Shown in pieces: positions 1 through 8,752 of a stretch of 64,000 nucleotides of DNA. The DNA comes from a bacterium. Its GTDB lineage: Bacteria; Hydrothermota; Tepidihabitantia; SM23-42; JAOAFX01. The DNA lies in assembly GCA_036382775.1 (NCBI GenBank), contig DASVHD010000032.1:1-64000 (forward strand). Direction: 5' to 3'. The position numbers and the translations under genes were made by a program. The notes under the pieces were generated by a model. That model did not search any database. It was given only the letters and a program-made list of their open reading frames with translations, and was not told the DNA's origin. Every line of letters begins with the position of its first letter. Position 1 is the first letter of the stretch.

Positions 1-1223
1 CAAAGCTGTCGCGAGATCACCCAGTCGATAACGTTCTCCAACCAGTGGTTGTAGAGGTTTACCCAGCGCTTGGGGTACATCTTGACAACTCCATCATGAA
101 CTGCTTTTAAGGCCGGTTCGGCGAGCGGCTTCATCTTGACGAACCATTGCTTGGAAACGCGCGGTTCGACCGCGGTATGGCACCGTTCGCATGTCGTCAG
201 CGGCACTTTATAATTTTCAGTTTTGTCGAGCAAGGATATCTCCAGCAGCATCTGCAGGACTTTTTTGCGGGCTTCGACGCGGTCGATGCCCTTAAGTTTA
301 CCCGCATTCTCGTTCAAGGTCGCATCGGAGTTCATTGTATTGATGATACCAAGTTTATGTTTTTTAGCGAGTTCAAAATCGAATTGGTCGTGTGCTGGTG
401 TTACTTTCAAGGCACCCGTGCCGAATTCAGGGTCAACATACTCGTCTGCGATGATCGGGATCTCACGGTCCATGATGGGAAGAAGCGCGGTTTTACCAAC
501 CAAGTGCCGATACCGTTCGTCATTGGGATTGACGCAGACCGCCGTGTCGCCCAGCATTGTTTCCGGCCTCGTGGTTGCAACGGTAATGAATTCATCGCCG
601 TTCTTTAATGGGTATTTTATGTAATAAAGCTTATCCATGGTATCCACGGTCTCGACCTGCTCGTTTGAGATCGCGGTCAAGCACCGCGGGCACCAGTTTA
701 TAATTTTCTCCCCCCGATATATCAATCCCTTGTTGTAAAGGTCGACGAATACCTTGATAACGCTGCGCGAGTACTCTTCCGACAGGGTGAACCTTTCGCG
801 CGTCCAATCCAGGCCGCACCCTATGGTCCTTAGCTGTTCACGGATGATCCGGGCGTAATCCTCTTTCCATTTCCAAACCTCGGCGATGAATTTTTCCCGG
901 CCCAGGGATTCTTTTTTTACCCCTTTTTCCAGGAGCCTTTCTTCAACAACTACCTGGGTCGCGATCCCGGCGTGGTCCATGCCTGGCAGCCACAAGACCT
1001 CAAAACCGCACAGTTTCTTGTAACGGATCAGAATGTCCTGGATCGTGCTGTTCAACACGTGCCCGAGCGTGAGCTTGCCGGTTACGTTCGGCGGCGGGAT
1101 CGATATCGTGTAAGTTTCTTTTTTAGAACTGGCGTCGGGCGTGAAGAGTTTTTCCTTCAGCCAGGTGTCAGACCATTTCTGCTCGATCCCTTTCGGGTCG
1201 TATTTGCTCGAAAAATCATCCAT
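1..1223 (-). CDS. valS: Valine--tRNA ligase, N-terminal part (cut by window edge)
   Basis: Class I aminoacyl-tRNA synthetase that charges tRNA-Val in the cytoplasm. Reading the minus strand from the ATG at 1223 gives MDDFSSKYDPKGIEQKW, then PPPNVTGKLTLGHVLN (the HIGH-type ATP site) and PGMDHAGIATQ, all typical of ValRS. The frame stays open to the window edge, where it reads WLENVIDWVISRQLW, the family sequence just past the editing domain. About 407 codons are present; the KMSKS loop, anticodon-binding domain and C-terminal coiled coil lie outside. There is no Shine-Dalgarno sequence. A promoter at 1230-1257 would place the transcript start on the ATG itself, so translation is probably leaderless. 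Confidence 0.96.
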   Translation of the reverse strand, partial: MDDFSSKYDPKGIEQKWSDTWLKEKLFTPDASSKKETYTISIPPPNVTGKLTLGHVLNSTIQDILIRYKKLCGFEVLWLPGMDHAGIATQVVVEERLLEKGVKKESLGREKFIAEVWKWKEDYARIIREQLRTIGCGLDWTRERFTLSEEYSRSVIKVFVDLYNKGLIYRGEKIINWCPRCLTAISNEQVETVDTMDKLYYIKYPLKNGDEFITVATTRPETMLGDTAVCVNPNDERYRHLVGKTALLPIMDREIPIIADEYVDPEFGTGALKVTPAHDQFDFELAKKHKLGIINTMNSDATLNENAGKLKGIDRVEARKKVLQMLLEISLLDKTENYKVPLTTCERCHTAVEPRVSKQWFVKMKPLAEPALKAVHDGVVKMYPKRWVNLYNHWLENVIDWVISRQL

Positions 1224-1229
1224 GCGTTA

Positions 1230-1257
1230 ACTATATACAATTTTATACTAATGTCAA
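1230..1257 (-). promoter_or_regulatory. Sigma-70-type promoter of valS
   Basis: On the minus strand TTGACA (1257-1252), a 16-bp spacer and TATAGT (1235-1230). The predicted start point, about 7 nt further on, falls at 1223-1224, the A of the valS ATG. This predicts a leaderless mRNA. Motif match only; no transcript data. Confidence 0.7.
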
Positions 1258-1306
1258 TTGAATGGGGGGAGAGCAGTTTGACGAGCCTGAAAGCTCTACT
1301 TCAGTC

Positions 1307-1433
1307 GCCGCAACCTTCAGGATGCGAAATATCTTCAGATTTCGGTCAATTATTACGCAGCCTAAAGCCCCGCTTTGCAGGATCATGACCTGCGGCTACA
1401 GTTCCTGGAGTAGGGCGTTCACGCCCTTGATCA
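1307..1433 (+). repeat. 127-bp dispersed repeat, copy A
   Basis: Differs from 4653-4779 at only 3 of 127 positions. It contains several small palindromes: GCAACC/GGATGC around TTCA, GCAGG-atcatga-CCTGC and GGGCGT-tc-ACGCCC. It lies downstream of the convergent end of the thioredoxin-domain gene. A fragment of the same unit is inside dnaE near 28491-28515. Confidence 0.9.
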
Positions 1434-1484
1434 TAATCCCCCTTCTTTCACCTTTGGTAAAAGGGGATAAAGTGGGGGATTTGT
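1434..1484 (+). repeat. C-run/G-run palindromic repeat
   Basis: AATCCCCCTT and GGGGGATTT arms enclose about 30 bp. It belongs to the same general type as the CCCTCTCCC/GGGAGAGG palindromes elsewhere in the window. Together with copy A above it fills the 293-bp gap 1224-1516, in which no other gene is visible. On the minus strand it could also act as a transcription end for 1517-3307, but the T-run is poor. Confidence 0.6.
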
Positions 1485-1516
1485 ATTTCGAGTGATAAGT
1501 TAATAAATATTTTACG

Positions 1517-3307
1517 CTATTTTATGCCTAATTTTTTCAGTTTGTTTGTTATATCTTTCTCATCATTTTCCTTGTCCGAGCCGTACCACGCATCCGCCAC
1601 TTTCCCGTCACGGTCGATCAGGTATGTCATGGGGCTCGCTCGCCTGCCTGCTTTTGTTTGGTATTGCTTGCATTGTATATCCTGAGCAGCGGGTGATGCG
1701 TCAATAACATTGGGATAAGTGATCGAATTTTCATTGAGAAATCGCTTGGCAATTTCATAATCGTCGTCATTGTCAATGCCGATTACAAGAAAATTTTTGT
1801 TTTTGAAACGGTTATATATGCGCTCAAGTATTTGCAACTCATCGACTGAACAACCAACACTCCAGAAATACAACAATACAACCTTTCCTTGATAATCTGA
1901 TAGCTTTATCGAATTACCTTCGATCGATTGCAATTCAAAATCGGGTGCGATTGTGCCCGGTTTTAGAAGGTCATCTTCCCACGAAGGTTCAAAATATTGA
2001 GTCCAACCAGCAGGCGGCTTCCATTGATATAGAGAGTTGGCAATATTCGCGTTTATTAATACATTGGTCCATAATTCATTATAAATAAAAATATCATTAG
2101 CGCGAATAATTTGACAGATCTTTCTTGGTAACCGGTCGTTTCTCGATACCCAAAAGAATCTGCTCATGGTGTTTTTCTGGATACTCACTTCTATTACGTC
2201 GCAGAGTTCACCATTGACCATTTCAACGCCAACGCTCCGAACCCCATCTATAATTTCGTTGAATTTTTTATAACCTCCTTTAAACCAGCCAAGTTCGTAA
2301 ACCGGTGAAAAATCTGCCCGGAGAAGTTGTACTTGATGAGATAGAGATCTCCCTTCCTCTTGGTATGCCGGTATCCGCATGTATTGTCCGGTTCCAAAAA
2401 TATCAAGGTTTACGCTGTCAAAAGGTGTCTGTTTGCCTCCCCAGTAAATCCAAAAATATTTGCCATCACAGATAAGCGTACCGGTGACCTTATTATCCCT
2501 AATCGCTTCGATGCGCGCAAAATTTGGTTTTTTCAGCCATGCCCTGTAATATGCCTTATTTTGAATAGTCCCCTCGCGCCCACTCCAAACAATTCCTTCA
2601 AAATATATGGCATTGGCATTGTAAAAAGCGTCATTCATTTTATTGAACAGCGCACGAGCAACAGGTTCGTCTTTGAAGTTTGGATCTATGGGGTATTGTG
2701 TTACCGTTTTTCTGCTCGCCTCCGCCAATGCATTATCAAAATCTCTGCCAGCATCATAAGCCGTTGTTTTGCTGAGAGTAACTGTGATTTCCTTGCCGAT
2801 TTCAGGCATGACCGGAATGCACCAGCATATCAGTTCGTCATTTATTTTCCTGACCTTTGTCACCACCCACAATTTTTTATCAGCGACATTTGATGTAAGT
2901 GTTGCCCCGCCCTTTGTGAGCATAAGGACCGCATTTCCGTCAATGTCTTTAAAAACATCATCCCACATATAGCGTATATAGACTTTACGAAATTCTGTTT
3001 TAGCTTCTTCGGTATTCCGGAGCTTTATAAAATCATTGTATATTCGGGCGTAGTTTTTTGCTCTTTCTTTTGCTGCCGGTATGGGGTCATAATCAAAATA
3101 TGCGAACGATATGGCTTGCGGATCCATTTCCGGCACATCAAGCACGACACGGATCGATGCATACTTCTTTTTCATTTCCTCCAGTTCTTTTTCGGAAAAT
3201 GGACTTTTCTTTACATGATCCGCAGCCCACAGGTAGCCGAACGTCGCGATAACCGCCACGTTCAACGCTAAGGAGACGATAATTACGACTAAATGCCATT
3301 TTTTCAT
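1517..3307 (-). CDS. Membrane-anchored LolA/RseB-like protein with C-terminal TlpA-type thioredoxin domain
   Basis: The 596-aa product starts with one membrane or signal segment (VVIIVSLALNVAVIATFGYLW, about residues 7-27). It then has a long periplasmic region resembling the LolA/RseB/DUF2092 lipoprotein-sorting fold (roughly 180-440; weak, pattern-level match). From about residue 452 comes a clear TlpA/AhpC-like domain: APDFELQSIEG, then FWSVGCSVDEL, and cis-Pro in ASPMTYLIDRDG. The usual CxxC is C486-S-V-D489, so the resolving cysteine is missing; another Cys lies near residue 546. Its start overlaps the anti-sigma gene by 4 nt (ATGA). It is probably the third gene of the sigma/anti-sigma operon, as sensor or redox partner; the role is inferred. 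Confidence 0.8.
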   Translation of the reverse strand: MKKWHLVVIIVSLALNVAVIATFGYLWAADHVKKSPFSEKELEEMKKKYASIRVVLDVPEMDPQAISFAYFDYDPIPAAKERAKNYARIYNDFIKLRNTEEAKTEFRKVYIRYMWDDVFKDIDGNAVLMLTKGGATLTSNVADKKLWVVTKVRKINDELICWCIPVMPEIGKEITVTLSKTTAYDAGRDFDNALAEASRKTVTQYPIDPNFKDEPVARALFNKMNDAFYNANAIYFEGIVWSGREGTIQNKAYYRAWLKKPNFARIEAIRDNKVTGTLICDGKYFWIYWGGKQTPFDSVNLDIFGTGQYMRIPAYQEEGRSLSHQVQLLRADFSPVYELGWFKGGYKKFNEIIDGVRSVGVEMVNGELCDVIEVSIQKNTMSRFFWVSRNDRLPRKICQIIRANDIFIYNELWTNVLINANIANSLYQWKPPAGWTQYFEPSWEDDLLKPGTIAPDFELQSIEGNSIKLSDYQGKVVLLYFWSVGCSVDELQILERIYNRFKNKNFLVIGIDNDDDYEIAKRFLNENSITYPNVIDASPAAQDIQCKQYQTKAGRRASPMTYLIDRDGKVADAWYGSDKENDEKDITNKLKKLGIK

Positions 3308-3780
3308 TGCGCACCTCCATTCTGCACGTCATAATTCAATCTATAATTGAGATAATTGGCCAATTCAATGCTAGCCTGTGTTTCAAATATTTCAATTACT
3401 CTTGTGTTATGAGGCAATCGCTTGCCAGTCGTTTCTTTATAAAGTGTCCTGCCGATATGATTACCAAATAATATTGATAACAATATTACTGCTACGCATG
3501 CTGCAGCCATTATGGTCCTGCCAAATACGCTGAATGGCATTGTGATTTCCCGGTTTTTTTCTAATGTCTTGATTTTGCCGATCAACTTCGCGCTGAATTC
3601 GTCAGGGACCGGCATATCATCCAATAGACCGAGTGTGTTGTGAAGCTTTTTTAAAGTTGAAAATTCTGCCTGACAGGTCGCGCAAGTCAGTAAATGATCC
3701 GCAATCACATCTTTTTCGTTATCCGGCAAGGCATTATCCAGATAGTTGGATAGTTTCTTTTGTATTTTAGAGCATTTCAT
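3304..3780 (-). CDS. Anti-sigma factor with zinc-finger (zf-HC2) domain
   Basis: 158 aa. The N-terminus has the anti-sigma zinc-binding pattern: MKCSKIQKKLSNYLDNALP, then HLLTCATCQAEF (HxxxCxxC), about residues 1-45. A single membrane helix follows (about 80-100, TIMAAACVAVILLSILFG), then a short periplasmic tail. It is expected to hold the ECF sigma factor encoded upstream at the inner membrane until a signal releases it. It lies 62 bp downstream of that sigma gene and overlaps the next gene by 4 nt, which fits an operon. Confidence 0.88.
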   Translation of the reverse strand: MKCSKIQKKLSNYLDNALPDNEKDVIADHLLTCATCQAEFSTLKKLHNTLGLLDDMPVPDEFSAKLIGKIKTLEKNREITMPFSVFGRTIMAAACVAVILLSILFGNHIGRTLYKETTGKRLPHNTRVIEIFETQASIELANYLNYRLNYDVQNGGAQ

Positions 3781-3842
3781 TTTTTAGTTCCCCTGATTAT
3801 TTTGACAAAAAATAAACCGATATTTCGCGCGGTATATTCGCA

Positions 3843-4406
3843 TCACAGTAATTCCTTAAGCATCTTTCTGAGGGTGATCCGCGCGCGAAAGATAAGCGAA
3901 TGCACCGAAGAAGGGGAGACCTTCATGATATCGGCTATTTCCTGGTGCGATTTATCCTCAAATTGGGCAAGGATCAATGCTAGACGCTGGCGTTTAGGCA
4001 GGCTCCTGATCGCTTTTTTGATAATTTCGACTTTGACCTTGGAATCACAATCATTTTGTACGATTAATGCAGAAGAGGTGCTGCCTTCTTTTGATACGTC
4101 CTCCAGAGGGATATCCCTTCGTTGTTTTTTAACTTTTATTTTGTAATTAAGGCAGTGATTAACGACAATTCTGTAAAGCCACGTTGAAAATTTGGATCTT
4201 TCCTTAAAACTCTTTGCGTTTTTCCAGACTTTTATAAAGATCTCCTGTGCGAGATCCTCAACGTCTTCCTTGTTACCGGTATAGCGGTATATTGTGCTGA
4301 AAACCGCCTTTTCGTACTTTTTTACAAGCAGGGCAAAAGACTGCTCGTTACCCTCGGCCGATTGCTTGATCAGGTCGTTATCATTATATGAATTATTGTT
4401 ATCCAT
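3843..4406 (-). CDS. ECF-type RNA polymerase sigma factor (sigma-70 family, SigW/RpoE-like)
   Basis: 187 aa with the two ECF domains. Region 2 has DLAQEIFIKVWKNAKSF and FSTWLYRIVVNHCLN (about residues 50-90). Region 4 has LPKRQRLALILAQFEDKSHQEI, then MKVSPSSVHSLIFRARITLRKML (about 130-183). It directs RNA polymerase to an envelope- or stress-type regulon. It is first of three minus-strand genes with an anti-sigma factor and a thioredoxin-domain protein, so it is probably released by an envelope or redox signal. The upstream 80 bp are AT-rich, but I could not fix a convincing promoter. Confidence 0.93.
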   Translation of the reverse strand: MDNNNSYNDNDLIKQSAEGNEQSFALLVKKYEKAVFSTIYRYTGNKEDVEDLAQEIFIKVWKNAKSFKERSKFSTWLYRIVVNHCLNYKIKVKKQRRDIPLEDVSKEGSTSSALIVQNDCDSKVKVEIIKKAIRSLPKRQRLALILAQFEDKSHQEIADIMKVSPSSVHSLIFRARITLRKMLKELL

Positions 4407-4776
4407 GATCCGGTTTATAATATTACACTATTATTCATTAACCTCACCGTTTTGACAATTTCAGCATTATCAAAATTATTTAATACTATTTAATTAGACA
4501 ATGTTTTAACAGGAAATGCGCGCTATTATATACATATGGTATGTCATTTGATACGTCACCCCTCACCCTTACCCTCTCCCACAAGGGGAGAGGAAAAAAA
4601 TGAGAATCTCGCCCACAGAGACACCAGTTATGATTAATATCCTTTTTATGTAGCCGCAACCTTCAGGTTGCGAAATATCTTCAGATTTCGGTCAATTATT
4701 ACGCAGGCTAAAGCCCCGCTTTGCAGGATCATGACCTGCGGCTACAGTTCCTGGAGTAGGGCGTTCACGCCCGTGA
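4407..4776. other. Intergenic stretch filled by repeats
   Basis: No gene is visible in these 370 bp. About 4407-4500 is AT-rich upstream DNA of the ECF sigma gene. 4556-4595 is a CCCTCTCCC/GGGGAGAGG palindrome. 4653-4779 is the second copy of the 127-bp repeat, whose last bases supply the mutM stop codon. Confidence 0.8.
4556..4595 (+). repeat. CCTCACCCTTACCCTCTCCC-type palindrome
   Basis: ACCCTCTCCC-aca-AGGGGAGAGG hairpin. Related copies occur at 15628-15672, 28519-28560 and in the cores of four composite repeats (42257, 43274, 50043, 58759). It does not look like a terminator because no T-run follows. Confidence 0.75.
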
Positions 4777-4779
4777 TCA
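4653..4779 (+). repeat. 127-bp dispersed repeat, copy B
   Basis: 124 of 127 positions match 1307-1433. It begins with GCCGCAACCTTCAGGTTGCG (itself a hairpin) and ends GTGATCA. The last three bases are the mutM stop codon (TGA on the minus strand), so the insertion abuts or trimmed the gene end. High identity suggests recent copying. Confidence 0.9.
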
Positions 4780-5595
4780 CTTCTGGCATTTCGGGCAGTA
4801 GCGCGTGCCGCGGTTGCCGATCTTTTTGACCACGATGGGCGTACCGCAGACTTTACAGGGCTCGCCTTCCCGGCCGTACACGCAAAGCAGTTTCTGGAAA
4901 TTGCCGGTCTGTTCGTTAACCCTTTTGTAATCAGAGACGGTCGTGCCGAGATGTTTTATCCCGAGGTGCAGAACATCCTTGAGCGCCAGGAGGAGCTTAA
5001 AAACTTCAGCGGTCCGCAGGCTGGACGCCCGGCGGAACGGTCTGATACCGGCCTTGAACAGAGCTTCGTCCGAATAGATATTGCCAACTCCGGCGCAAAC
5101 CCTCTGGTCTAAAAGCACCGATTTGATCCTGGTCTTGCGCCCCTTTAGTTTTTTCTTAAAATACGCAAAATCGAATTCAGGTGAAATAGGTTCATGGCTC
5201 AATTCGCGAAAACCCTTCAGGATCCGCGGTCTGTCATTCTGACCGATAAGGTAGACGCGTCCCAGCACGCGCGGTTCGTCAAATACGAGCAGAGAACCGT
5301 CGTTTAACTTAAAGACAATGCGGGCGTGCCTGCTTGGATCTTCTTTTATGAGCAAGGCGCCGGATAAGCGAAGATGAAAGATCAACATTGAACCGCTTTC
5401 CAGATCCATGATCAGATATTTTGCGCGGCGCCGGATCCCGGTAATGACCGCATTCTTGATCCGGCGTTTGAATAATTTAGCAGAAGGATAGCCGATGATA
5501 TCGGAGCGCAGAACGCGGCAGTTTGTTATCGTTTTGCCGGTCAGGAGCGGCTGCAGCTCCCGCTTGATGGTTTCAACTTCGGGAAGTTCGGGCAT
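4777..5595 (-). CDS. mutM: Formamidopyrimidine-DNA glycosylase (Fpg/MutM)
   Basis: A bifunctional glycosylase/AP lyase that removes 8-oxoguanine and formamidopyrimidines. The 272-aa length is normal. The N-terminus MPELPEVETIKREL contains catalytic Pro2 and Glu3. FHLRLSGALL is the conserved core. ICAGVGNIYSDEALF-type sequence (here VCAGVGNIYSDEALF) is the helix-two-turn-helix. The C-terminal zinc finger is CKVCGTPIVVKKIGNRGTRY, then CPKC. An SD-like AAGGA precedes the ATG. It is last in a minus-strand run after an AsmA-type gene. The stop codon comes from a 127-bp repeat copy. Confidence 0.97.
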   Translation of the reverse strand: MPELPEVETIKRELQPLLTGKTITNCRVLRSDIIGYPSAKLFKRRIKNAVITGIRRRAKYLIMDLESGSMLIFHLRLSGALLIKEDPSRHARIVFKLNDGSLLVFDEPRVLGRVYLIGQNDRPRILKGFRELSHEPISPEFDFAYFKKKLKGRKTRIKSVLLDQRVCAGVGNIYSDEALFKAGIRPFRRASSLRTAEVFKLLLALKDVLHLGIKHLGTTVSDYKRVNEQTGNFQKLLCVYGREGEPCKVCGTPIVVKKIGNRGTRYCPKCQK

Positions 5596-5641
5596 GGTTC
5601 CTTAAAATTCTAAATAAACAGGTATCTCGTTATTCGTGATT

Positions 5642-5733
5642 CGGCATCGCCACTCGTATCGTTTTTCGTTTGTCGTTTTAGGTGGTCCTTTACCGTATAG
5701 CAATGCCGTATAACGATACCAGTAGCCACGCCG
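5642..5733 (+). repeat. Inverted-repeat element related to the four-helix-bundle element, gene-less copy 1
   Basis: The left arm (5642-5663) begins CGGCATCGCCACTCGTATCG. The right arm (5712-5733) begins AACGATACCAGTAGCCACGC. They are inverted, 18 of 22 positions pairing, with 48 bp between. The same arms occur at 30153-30244, around the gene at 52924-53355, at 54953-55060 and at 57091-57190. Confidence 0.8.
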
Positions 5734-5745
5734 TAAAACCATTAA

Positions 5746-8031
5746 CTATTTTTTGAACAGATCCTTCAGTTTCTTTTCCAGGTCTTTTTTCTTCTTGTCC
5801 CACTGATCCTGGATCTTGCCCTTAAGGCGCTGCTGGATCTTCTTGGTGTCGAGCGCGAATTTCGGGTCCAGCACTTTGCCGGTGATGTTCATGTCGATGA
5901 CGGCCTTGCCGGCTTTGTCATAGAACAGAACCCAGTCCGCGTGGCGTTTTTTCAACGCATCGGATTCTTTCTTGTTCAGGGTGAACGTGAGGGCAAGGTT
6001 GATCTTGCCGTCGAGTCCGATCGTACCGTTGGTTAACATGTTGCCCATGGATGTTGCCAGCGCCCAGTCATTGACCTGGGTCTTGCCATTGGAGATCTTG
6101 AATGAACAAATGAAGTCGTTGAATGGCAGATTTTTCTGGTCCTTAAAACCGAGCCAGGTAAGAAGTCCTGTGACCAGTGCGAAGTTATTGAACGAGCCGC
6201 TGCCAAATTTGAAATTTCCTGAAGCATTCATGTTAGATATAACCTGCTTCTGATCAAATCCCTTGCCCTGGAAATTGCCAACGCCGTTCAATTTCGCTTC
6301 GAAATTCTCAAACTTGAGAAACCGCTTGAGCACTTTCTGCGCGGACATGTTGGTCATCCGCGAGTTGATCCGGTACGGTTCCGGGCTGTTGATGTTATAG
6401 TACAGGTCGAACTGAACCTTGCCGTCGAAGGCGTCGGCGTTGCAGTCCTTGAGGTCGATGACGCCGTTCTCGTACGTGATATTAGTCTTGACGTTCCTGA
6501 ATTCCATGTCCATGCCGCTGACTTTATTGATCTTCACCGCGCCTTGCAGGGTGATCGGGACCGCGGCACCACCGGTCTTTTTTTGGCCGGCCGCAGGCTT
6601 GGGGAACAACTCGTCGAGATCGATGGCATTCGACGTATTGGATAGCTGGATCACGGGTTTTGCGAAATTCGAAATATTCCCGGTCAGGGCAAAATCGGAA
6701 TTCCCGATGCGGCCGCGGCATACATTGATCTTTGCTCCCTCGTTCTGGAGCGTGCCGTTAAATTGGAAATTAGTGATCGGTTTTGCCAGGCCGATACCGT
6801 CAACCATGCCATTGCTGACCGCGAAATCGCCGTAGTATGAAGGCTTGCCCGCCGCACCTTTAACCGCTGTCTTGACATTCATGATTCCTGCGAGTTTCAT
6901 CGATTTGGTCTCGGACGTCAACCCTTCGAGGTCCTTCAGATCGCCTGCGAGTTTGAGCATAATGTCAAGTAAGGGGTTTTTGGTGAGGTTGGCGATGCTG
7001 CCGGACACGTCGAATTTGGATCCGCCGATCTGCCCCTGTACGAGGATGTTCTTTATCGAATTCTGGTCAAAAGACAGGCTCCCGTTGATCTTCTCTACGG
7101 GTTTGGTAAAACCCTTTGGTTTGACTAATATGTTCTTTAATTCGCAGCGGCCATCAACTTTGGGCTCCTGGACGGTCCCGAGTACGGACGCGACCGCTTT
7201 TATTGCGCCGGTCATCGCCTCGGGTCTGGACTGGGTCGGGATCAGGACCAGTGCTTTGGATACGTCCGGGACATCTATTTCCGCTTTCATGTTCAGGCGC
7301 TCGAGTTTCTCGATGGTTCCGCTGGCCACCAGTACGACCGGCTCGTACACCGCCCTGATGTTATTGATCGAAACGTTCTTTTTTACCGAGTCGTACTCAA
7401 TGTCATTCTCGATCTTGATTATCATTTCCGGCATACTGCCGCTTTTGAGGAGGTAAAGGGTTTGGCTGCCAGAGCAGGATATATTATCACGGGCAAACCT
7501 TATGTTCTGACTTATGTCTTTGACCTGGACCTCGCTCTTTGCTATGGCATCCTGGTAAACGACAGAGCAGTTGTGAAGGCCGATGGAATTCAGGGAAACC
7601 GTCCATCCACTGCCCTTGGCGCCGGTTTTGGGAACGAACAACCCTATGTTCATCTGACCCTGGGTGTTCTTTTCCACTCTCATCTGCATCCGGTTCAGAT
7701 CCACGCTGTTGATGACCACATGCCTGCCCAACAGAGGCAGCAGTTGGAGGTTTAACGAGGTTTTTCGGACGCTGGCGAGCGGGTACGCACTGAATCCCTG
7801 GGCATTGGGGATAGTCAAGTCATCAACGACGATCCCGATCTTCCAGCCCAGTTTGAGATTGACCGCGCCCATCTGTACCGGATGTTGAAGCGCATCTGAT
7901 ACTGCCTTGGTCGCAATAGACCGGAGATAAGCAGGTGTCAGAAAAGCCCGGATCGCGAAAAACCCGATGATGATCACTATCAACACGATGGCGATCACCA
8001 GCAAAACTATCTTTATTCCTTTTTTCAACAT
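5746..8031 (-). CDS. AsmA-family envelope protein
   Basis: 761 aa with an N-terminal membrane anchor (residues 6-30, KIVLLVIAIVLIVIIIGFFA) and a long beta-rich periplasmic body typical of AsmA-like proteins: HPVQMGAVNLKLGWKIGIVV near the start and a C-terminal LTNGTIGLDGKINLALTFTL segment. The extreme C-terminus is very Lys-rich (KDQWDKKKKDLEKKLKDLF-type). Family members act in envelope lipid transport or outer-membrane assembly; the specific role here is unknown. A strong SD (AAGGAGGT) precedes the ATG. It lies 79 bp downstream of the M50 protease gene. Confidence 0.8.
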   Translation of the reverse strand: MLKKGIKIVLLVIAIVLIVIIIGFFAIRAFLTPAYLRSIATKAVSDALQHPVQMGAVNLKLGWKIGIVVDDLTIPNAQGFSAYPLASVRKTSLNLQLLPLLGRHVVINSVDLNRMQMRVEKNTQGQMNIGLFVPKTGAKGSGWTVSLNSIGLHNCSVVYQDAIAKSEVQVKDISQNIRFARDNISCSGSQTLYLLKSGSMPEMIIKIENDIEYDSVKKNVSINNIRAVYEPVVLVASGTIEKLERLNMKAEIDVPDVSKALVLIPTQSRPEAMTGAIKAVASVLGTVQEPKVDGRCELKNILVKPKGFTKPVEKINGSLSFDQNSIKNILVQGQIGGSKFDVSGSIANLTKNPLLDIMLKLAGDLKDLEGLTSETKSMKLAGIMNVKTAVKGAAGKPSYYGDFAVSNGMVDGIGLAKPITNFQFNGTLQNEGAKINVCRGRIGNSDFALTGNISNFAKPVIQLSNTSNAIDLDELFPKPAAGQKKTGGAAVPITLQGAVKINKVSGMDMEFRNVKTNITYENGVIDLKDCNADAFDGKVQFDLYYNINSPEPYRINSRMTNMSAQKVLKRFLKFENFEAKLNGVGNFQGKGFDQKQVISNMNASGNFKFGSGSFNNFALVTGLLTWLGFKDQKNLPFNDFICSFKISNGKTQVNDWALATSMGNMLTNGTIGLDGKINLALTFTLNKKESDALKKRHADWVLFYDKAGKAVIDMNITGKVLDPKFALDTKKIQQRLKGKIQDQWDKKKKDLEKKLKDLFKK

Positions 8032-8110
8032 CGCAGACCTCCTTTTTAGAGATAAGCTGATAAATACAGGTAAATCATTGGTTTTTGTAAGCCTGTGTCA
8101 GAGACGGTCA

Positions 8111-8752
8111 TCAGAACATTCCTGATGTTCCGGCAAACAGCCGGCCGAAGAAAGCAACGAAAGGACCGATCCACCCCCATAGAACCGGCACGCCCGTGAT
8201 CCGGTCGAAGAATATCAAGCCGAGTAGGATTATGACTCCGTAACGTTCGAGCCATAATTCTACTGGCGCGAAGGAGGTCGGCAATAGACTGAAAAGGACC
8301 TTGGATCCGTCAAGCGGCGGCACCGGGATCAAGTTAAAAGCGCAGAGAATTAAATTATAAAGCAGTCCCAGCTGGAGCATGACCGCCAGCGGGTATAAGA
8401 ACTTCACGGCCGTGATATCCGGTAATAAGCGCAACACCAGTCCAAAGGGTACAGCCAGCAGAAAATTAGACAGGGGGCCAGCCAGCGAAGTTATTAATAT
8501 TCCTTTTCGATAGTTATAAAAATTTCTCGGATCCACGGGCACGGGTTTTGCCCAGCCAAAACGGAACAGCAGGAACGCAAGGAATCCAAACCAATCAATG
8601 TGCTTAATGGGGTTAAAGGTCAGGCGTCCGGCATATTTTGCCGTGGGATCGCCCATTTTGAGCGCCGCGTAGCCGTGGCAGAACTCATGTATGGTCAGAG
8701 CCAGCAAAAGGGGCGGCAAAGACATGATCAGGACCGCGATCTCATTGGCCAT
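8111..8752 (-). CDS. Site-2 protease family (M50) membrane metalloprotease
   Basis: 213 aa, about five membrane segments. The zinc site HEFCH is at residues 22-26 (LTIHEFCHGYAALKMGDPTA), and the second metal-ligand motif is NLIPVPPLDGSK near residue 140. This is the short, minimal S2P form often annotated as site-2 protease family protein; it cleaves membrane-embedded substrates, which are not known here. GGAGGCGC upstream is a fair SD. The start overlaps the end of cca by 11 nt, implying translational coupling. Confidence 0.9.
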   Translation of the reverse strand: MANEIAVLIMSLPPLLLALTIHEFCHGYAALKMGDPTAKYAGRLTFNPIKHIDWFGFLAFLLFRFGWAKPVPVDPRNFYNYRKGILITSLAGPLSNFLLAVPFGLVLRLLPDITAVKFLYPLAVMLQLGLLYNLILCAFNLIPVPPLDGSKVLFSLLPTSFAPVELWLERYGVIILLGLIFFDRITGVPVLWGWIGPFVAFFGRLFAGTSGMF

